DNA of 64,000 nt from Prosopocoilus inquinatus (taxonomy: Eukaryota > Arthropoda > Insecta > Coleoptera > Lucanidae): NCBI GenBank assembly GCA_036172665.1, contig CM069871.1, positions 3,782,001 through 3,846,000 of the forward strand, written 5' to 3'. The translations under genes and the position numbers were made by a program. Under the pieces are notes generated by a model. The model was not told the DNA's origin and made no database searches. It saw only the letters and a program-made list of their open reading frames with translations. Below, one piece after another: positions 60,303 to 64,000 of the stretch (position 1 is the stretch's first letter; each line of letters begins with the position of its first letter).

Positions 60303-61018
60303 GTGAGTGTTGCGGGTCTCTACTTAGGGGAGAGATCTTCCAAAAATTCGAATATCCGAAAATAATGAAAAAGTCAGTATTACATTCCCGAAAACATAAT
60401 ACCAAATAATTACCTAATGTTTTTATAATACCGTTATAGTACTTTGGTTCTTCATCCGAGGCCAACACATCACCCACTGCGACGTGCTCATTTCTACTGA
60501 TCATTTGCTAACCGCCCGTACGAAGGAATAATGAATAATCACTGAAAACTGAATTGATTTACACAACTTTCCCTTTTGAAACTATCCGTGAAGGATGTGA
60601 CAAAGTGCATTTTCTAAAAGTTCGGGTCCAAAGATCGACGTATCAAAATCGTCAGCGTCTCGTCGAAACATGCACCTAAAGTATCGAATATTCAATACAG
60701 TATGCAGACATGCGATGTTTTCATAAAAATTAAAAAACGAATCGCGATTAAATAATATTTTAAAGAATCATAACGGGGAAATGATTGGACGAGATTATTA
60801 TAAGCTTTGTTCAAATTGCCACCGTAAACTGTATCTATATTCACGATCACACGCCTGCGCAATAAACAGAACGGTTGCATTTTGTTTATTGCGCACGCAT
60901 GATCGTACAGCAAAAAAAAGCAACCGCTAATAAAACTTAACGCAGAAAATAATTTAGTGTAACAGTTAAGTAAAAAACAACTGACTGCGATGAATACTGA
61001 TCAATAACGAAACAGCAG
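60303..61018. other. No gene seen
   Basis: AT-rich sequence. The minus-strand frames of 73-74 codons are unrecognisable. A short imperfect inverted pair lies near 60838-60910 (GATCACACGCCTGCGCAATAAACA against TGTTTATTGCGCACGCATGATC), about 22-24 bp per arm. Confidence 0.45.
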
Positions 61019-61101
61019 ACAGCGCCATCTGTTGGTGGACAATTAAAATTTCATCGACTATAATTTCGTCATTGAAGTTTGTTCTTGTCCGATGAAAATA
61101 G

Positions 61102-61261
61102 TAAGTAGAAAGTTTTTTTAATCTCAAACCGGACAGAAAAATGAAGGGAAACACACTCAACGTTTCGCTATAGATTTATAGCTATAAATCTATAGCGAAA
61201 CGTTGAGTGTGTTTCCCTTCATTTTTCTGTCCGGTTTGAGATTAAAAAAACTTTCTACTTA
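61102..61261. repeat. Perfect 160-bp palindrome
   Basis: Bases 61102-61181 are the exact reverse complement of 61182-61261: 80-bp arms, no mismatch and no loop, checked pair by pair. The centre is TTTATAGCTATAAA. Pairing stops sharply (G at 61101 against T at 61262). The arm contains AGCGAAACGTTGAGTGTG and GTTTCCCTTC, related to the start of repeat family D (58279, 61811). Both strands therefore encode the same short chance frame. Confidence 0.95.
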
Positions 61262-61295
61262 TAATTTCGTCGTTTATTGCGATAAAAACAGTTTC

Positions 61296-61326
<31 letters not shown>

Positions 61327-61594
61327 CAATGTCAGTTCAAAAAGCGATCGCGGGATGTCGCTGTTTTATTTGTTCATTATTATTATCGTTCTCATCGTCG
61401 CTGGAATAATGAATCTCGCCAACTTTAAATAATCTCACGCGTTTTATTTTAGACGCATTCGTTTTAAAATAGTCCGGCCATGAAATGGTGCAAATTATCG
61501 ACGCATCGGCACTTTGTTGTGGTTCTAAAGCCTTTCGGAGTTATTATTTTTAAATAGGATTGCATCATCTTTCATAAACGAGTACATACGTTTA
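61262..61594 (+). repeat. Dispersed repeat family E, copy 2
   Basis: Starts at the palindrome edge with AATTTCGTCGTTTATTGCG and follows copy 1 through the (TTA)n run, the CCGGCCATGAAATGGTGCAA block and CATAAACGAGTACA. It is closely similar to 59985-60302, implying a recent duplication. Confidence 0.85.
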
Positions 61595-61799
61595 CTGAGA
61601 ACCGTTCAAAATTATTACTTCACGCCGTGCGTCGGAGAGATAAAAAAAAATTACTTTCAATTCATTTCTTGTTACTTGTACCTTCATTCCGGACAACTCG
61701 TATTTTAGTTCAAAATCGTGTTAGCTTTTTGTTTCTGTTCTGGCGACTTGTTCCTCTTGACAACTTGTTCATTTACTTCTTTTTTACTTCTGCCCTAAA
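61595..61799. other. T-rich spacer, no gene seen
   Basis: A 71-codon plus frame at 61627-61842 is Leu/Phe-rich and runs into the adjoining repeat. Confidence 0.4.
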
Positions 61800-62210
61800 A
61801 CTATTAACCAATAGCGAAACGTTGAGTGTTTTCCCTTCTTAATTTTGTTCGTTCCAAAGAACTTTTTACTTTAAACGGATAGTTTCAATTGCTCTCACCC
61901 CTGACTTTTGACGCCATTCGGGTTTCCTTACGTCACATTGATTGATATTTGTTGGTCCCTGCTGATGTCATGATGGTTTTGGTTCGTGCAAAACTTTCCT
62001 TTCTTTTTGAATATTTGAGGGCACGGTTGCACGTCGTAAGGTGCGTTCTACGTATTCTATCGCGAATTGTTAACTGCAAGAGCTTAAAAAGTATCAAAAG
62101 TATTCATTTTCCAAAAGGTAACGATTACTATTTGGAAATTTCCATGGTTAATTTGTAACGCGCTTCAGAGCGTCAGTTGTTTAGAGATATCTCACCCACC
62201 ACAGGTGTTA
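61800..62210 (+). repeat. Dispersed repeat family D, copy 2
   Basis: Matches 58258-58612, then continues with AACGCGCTTCAGAGCGTCAG and a GATATCTCACC block that correspond to the AACGCGCTTCGGAGCGTCAG and GATATCCCACC blocks of the 808-bp units. It is the link showing that family D and the 808-bp array share an ancestor. Confidence 0.8.
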
Positions 62211-62239
62211 CGTAAATTTTTAACGCTCATTTTTTTTAA

Positions 62240-63110
62240 ATCTCCTCGATTTTTATTTAAATTTTTACTTTTGCTGTTTCATTTTTTTTAAATTTCTTTC
62301 TCGAACTAAAAAAAATTAATGCATACCCATTCAATTGCTAACCTTTTTGGTTTGAATTTCTTACTCGTTTATTTTTGTAATTAATTTTTTCCCTGTGCTG
62401 CGTCCGCTTACTTTCAGTTTAGTTGAGCTGATTTGACCTTGAAAGATATTTTAAATTTTTAACGTTTAAACTTCAAAATTCCAATTTTTTTTCGATTTTT
62501 TTTTCAATTTTTTACTTTTGCTATTTCAATTTTTAATTTCTTTCTCGAATTAAAAAAATAATACGTACCCATTCAATTTTTAACATTTTGGTTTGAATTC
62601 TTCTTCTTTCTTTATTTTTATTATTAATTTTTTGCCCGTGCTGCCTCCGCTTAGTTTCAGTTTAGGTGACCTGATTTGACCTTGAAATGTATTTTAAGTT
62701 TTAAACGTTTAAATTTCTAAATTCCAAATTTTTTCTAGATTTTTATTTACTTTTTTAATTTTGCTCTTTAATTTTTAATTTCCTTTTCGAATTAAAAAAA
62801 ATGATTACATACGCATTCAATTTTTAACATTTTGGTTTGAATTTCTTACTCATACATTTTTATTATTAAATTTTTCCCACTGCTGCGTCCGCTTGGTTGC
62901 AGTTTAATTGACCTGATTTGACCTTGAAAAACATATTAAATTTTTAACGTTTAAATTTTTTTAAATTCCATATATTTTCTAGATTTTTATTAACATTTTG
63001 GTTTGACGTTCTTTTCACTTTAAATTATATTTAAAACTTTTTTAAATCGTTTTCTTGGATTGGCCTTACTTACGTTTAGTTCAGTTGGATTGGGCTGTTC
63101 CTAAGACGTT
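62240..63110 (+). repeat. ~241-bp T-rich tandem repeat, 3-4 copies
   Basis: The block CTGC(G/C)TCCGCTT...CAGTTTA-TTGACCTGATTTGACCTTGAAA occurs near 62397, 62639 and 62880, with a degraded fourth near 63063. Each is followed by TTTTAACGTTTAAA and T-rich sequence with CCCATTCAATTTTTAACATTTTGG-like blocks. The reverse complement of the block (TTTCAAGGTCAAATCAGCTC-AACTAAACTG) resembles the monomers of the array at 12.9-15.8 kb. Confidence 0.75.
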
Positions 63111-63898
63111 TTATTTTTATTATTAATTTTAATTGATTAATTAATTATTTATTATTAATTCGTTTTAATTATCACTCCTCGAATTGCGATTTAAAAAGGT
63201 CGGTTTAAAACTGCATCCTCACGCTTTTTGTTTCAGTTTTCAACAATTTTTAATTTATTTTCGATTTTTCTTTTTCACTTTTTGTTGGTTTTACATTTTT
63301 TTGTTGACATTTTTCATATACTTTTAAAAGCGCAAGCTCTTAACGAGCCAAAAATCCACGAAGCACGAACTTCCGTTCGGCTGTCAATCGCTTACGAGAA
63401 CTGCGATGATCACGTGTCAATTCCCGCTAGATAACAACGCGAATGATTAAGAGCGCCACCTCTTGGCCAAAAGAGGGAAACTATTTCAAACGAATTTTAA
63501 ATAGGAGTGTTATTTAATCGCAGACGTTCTCATCAAGAACTTTGTCTTTTAAAAAAGAAATTATCACTTTTTTTCAAATAGCGGCGAACTATATTCAACG
63601 AGAACAAAAGAGTTTTAAACGAGGCACATCCGTCTACTCTGTGTAAAGAAATTAAATAGACTACAGAAATTAAATGGGATAATCGACCCTCGTCCCGTAT
63701 GATCCCTAGAGGTCCTTCGTCCTCCCCAACCCACCCTTGCAGGTTTTTTTAAGTGTTCATCGACTCCTTTGGGGTCAACAGGAAATTCCTGCTCTACACC
63801 GTCCCTTTTTCTTATATTTTTTTTCTCTCTTCTTCGGACTTGTCAATATCACGTAATAATATGACAATATGATTGTTGATGGTTTAATTATCAAAAAA
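63111..63898. other. No gene seen
   Basis: AT-rich sequence. 63400-63480 contains GAGCGCCACCTCTTGGCC of unknown meaning. The 68-codon plus frame at 63228-63434 is partly low complexity and unrecognised. Confidence 0.4.
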
Positions 63899-64000
63899 AA
63901 AATTGTTGCAAATCGTTTCTGATTGCAGTGAATCCCTCGAGCTACCTCTGTCCAGCTGTTTCAGCCCTATTTGGTTTCTATTGAAGTATAAACTGAAACT
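63899..64000 (+). repeat. Dispersed repeat family B, copy 2, cut by window end
   Basis: Matches 23655-23760: TTGCAAATCGTTTCTGATTG, a CCTCGAGCTACCTCTG block, CCAGCTGTTTCAGCC and TTTGG-TTCT. The copy continues beyond the window. Confidence 0.6.

Overview
The window is eukaryotic, AT-rich, non-coding and repeat-dominated. It most likely comes from an arthropod, probably an insect. The evidence is two consecutive exons of a neutral ceramidase whose wording resembles insect ceramidases as I remember them, a 53-bp GT-AG intron between them, a piggyBac transposon with TTAA flanks, a hAT-type MITE with an 8-bp target duplication, several TA-flanked inverted-repeat elements, a Copia-like LTR and a Ty3/gypsy integrase remnant. 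CpG does not look depleted. The species cannot be named from sequence alone. There is no bacterial gene layout, operon or CRISPR. Nearly all open frames over 60 codons are chance frames in low-complexity or satellite DNA.

Layout. 0-4.5 kb (minus strand): a ceramidase fragment with two good exons (4134-4261, 4315-4491), a decayed second copy of the downstream exon (2425-2552), and a ~183-bp tandem repeat between them. 6-12 kb: a duplicated TIR element, a 44-bp-arm foldback and a pogo/Tigger-type MITE. 12.9-15.8 kb: an A-rich array whose ~487-bp unit is built of three related ~162-bp monomers. 17.6 kb: a 62-codon coding-like remnant of unknown family. 18.4-21.3 kb: a direct duplication of a ~1.64-kb block. 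23.6-28.2 kb: dispersed and short tandem repeats. 28.4-30.16 kb: six copies of a 293-bp repeat, each holding a foldback, then a Copia-like LTR (30281-30593, minus). 32.5-36.8 kb: 19 copies of a 225-bp satellite with a local 450-bp higher-order period. 37.8-42.2 kb: a hAT MITE directly followed by a 3.4-kb TA-flanked element with 168-bp TIRs. 43.5-45.9 kb: a complete piggyBac whose transposase carries two nonsense codons, then a frameshifted gypsy integrase core. 53.2-54.1 kb: the full-length copy of the 6-8 kb TIR element, inverted. 54.4-58.1 kb: a foldback and an 808-bp T-rich array. 59.3-59.5 kb: the only CpG-island-like stretch, with a perfect DR4 nuclear-receptor half-site pair. 59.9-62.2 kb: duplicated blocks around a perfect 160-bp palindrome. 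62.2-63.1 kb: a T-rich ~241-bp array that may be the inverted relative of the 13-kb array.

The only host-gene candidate I trust is the ceramidase fragment. The transposable-element genes are broken (piggyBac, gypsy) or absent (all MITE-like elements). The most notable points are the ceramidase exon duplication, the perfect 160-bp palindrome, the near-intact piggyBac with its predicted 5' UTR intron, the element with 168-bp TIRs, and the CpG island with a DR4 site. All coordinates and alignments were made by eye; no database search was run.
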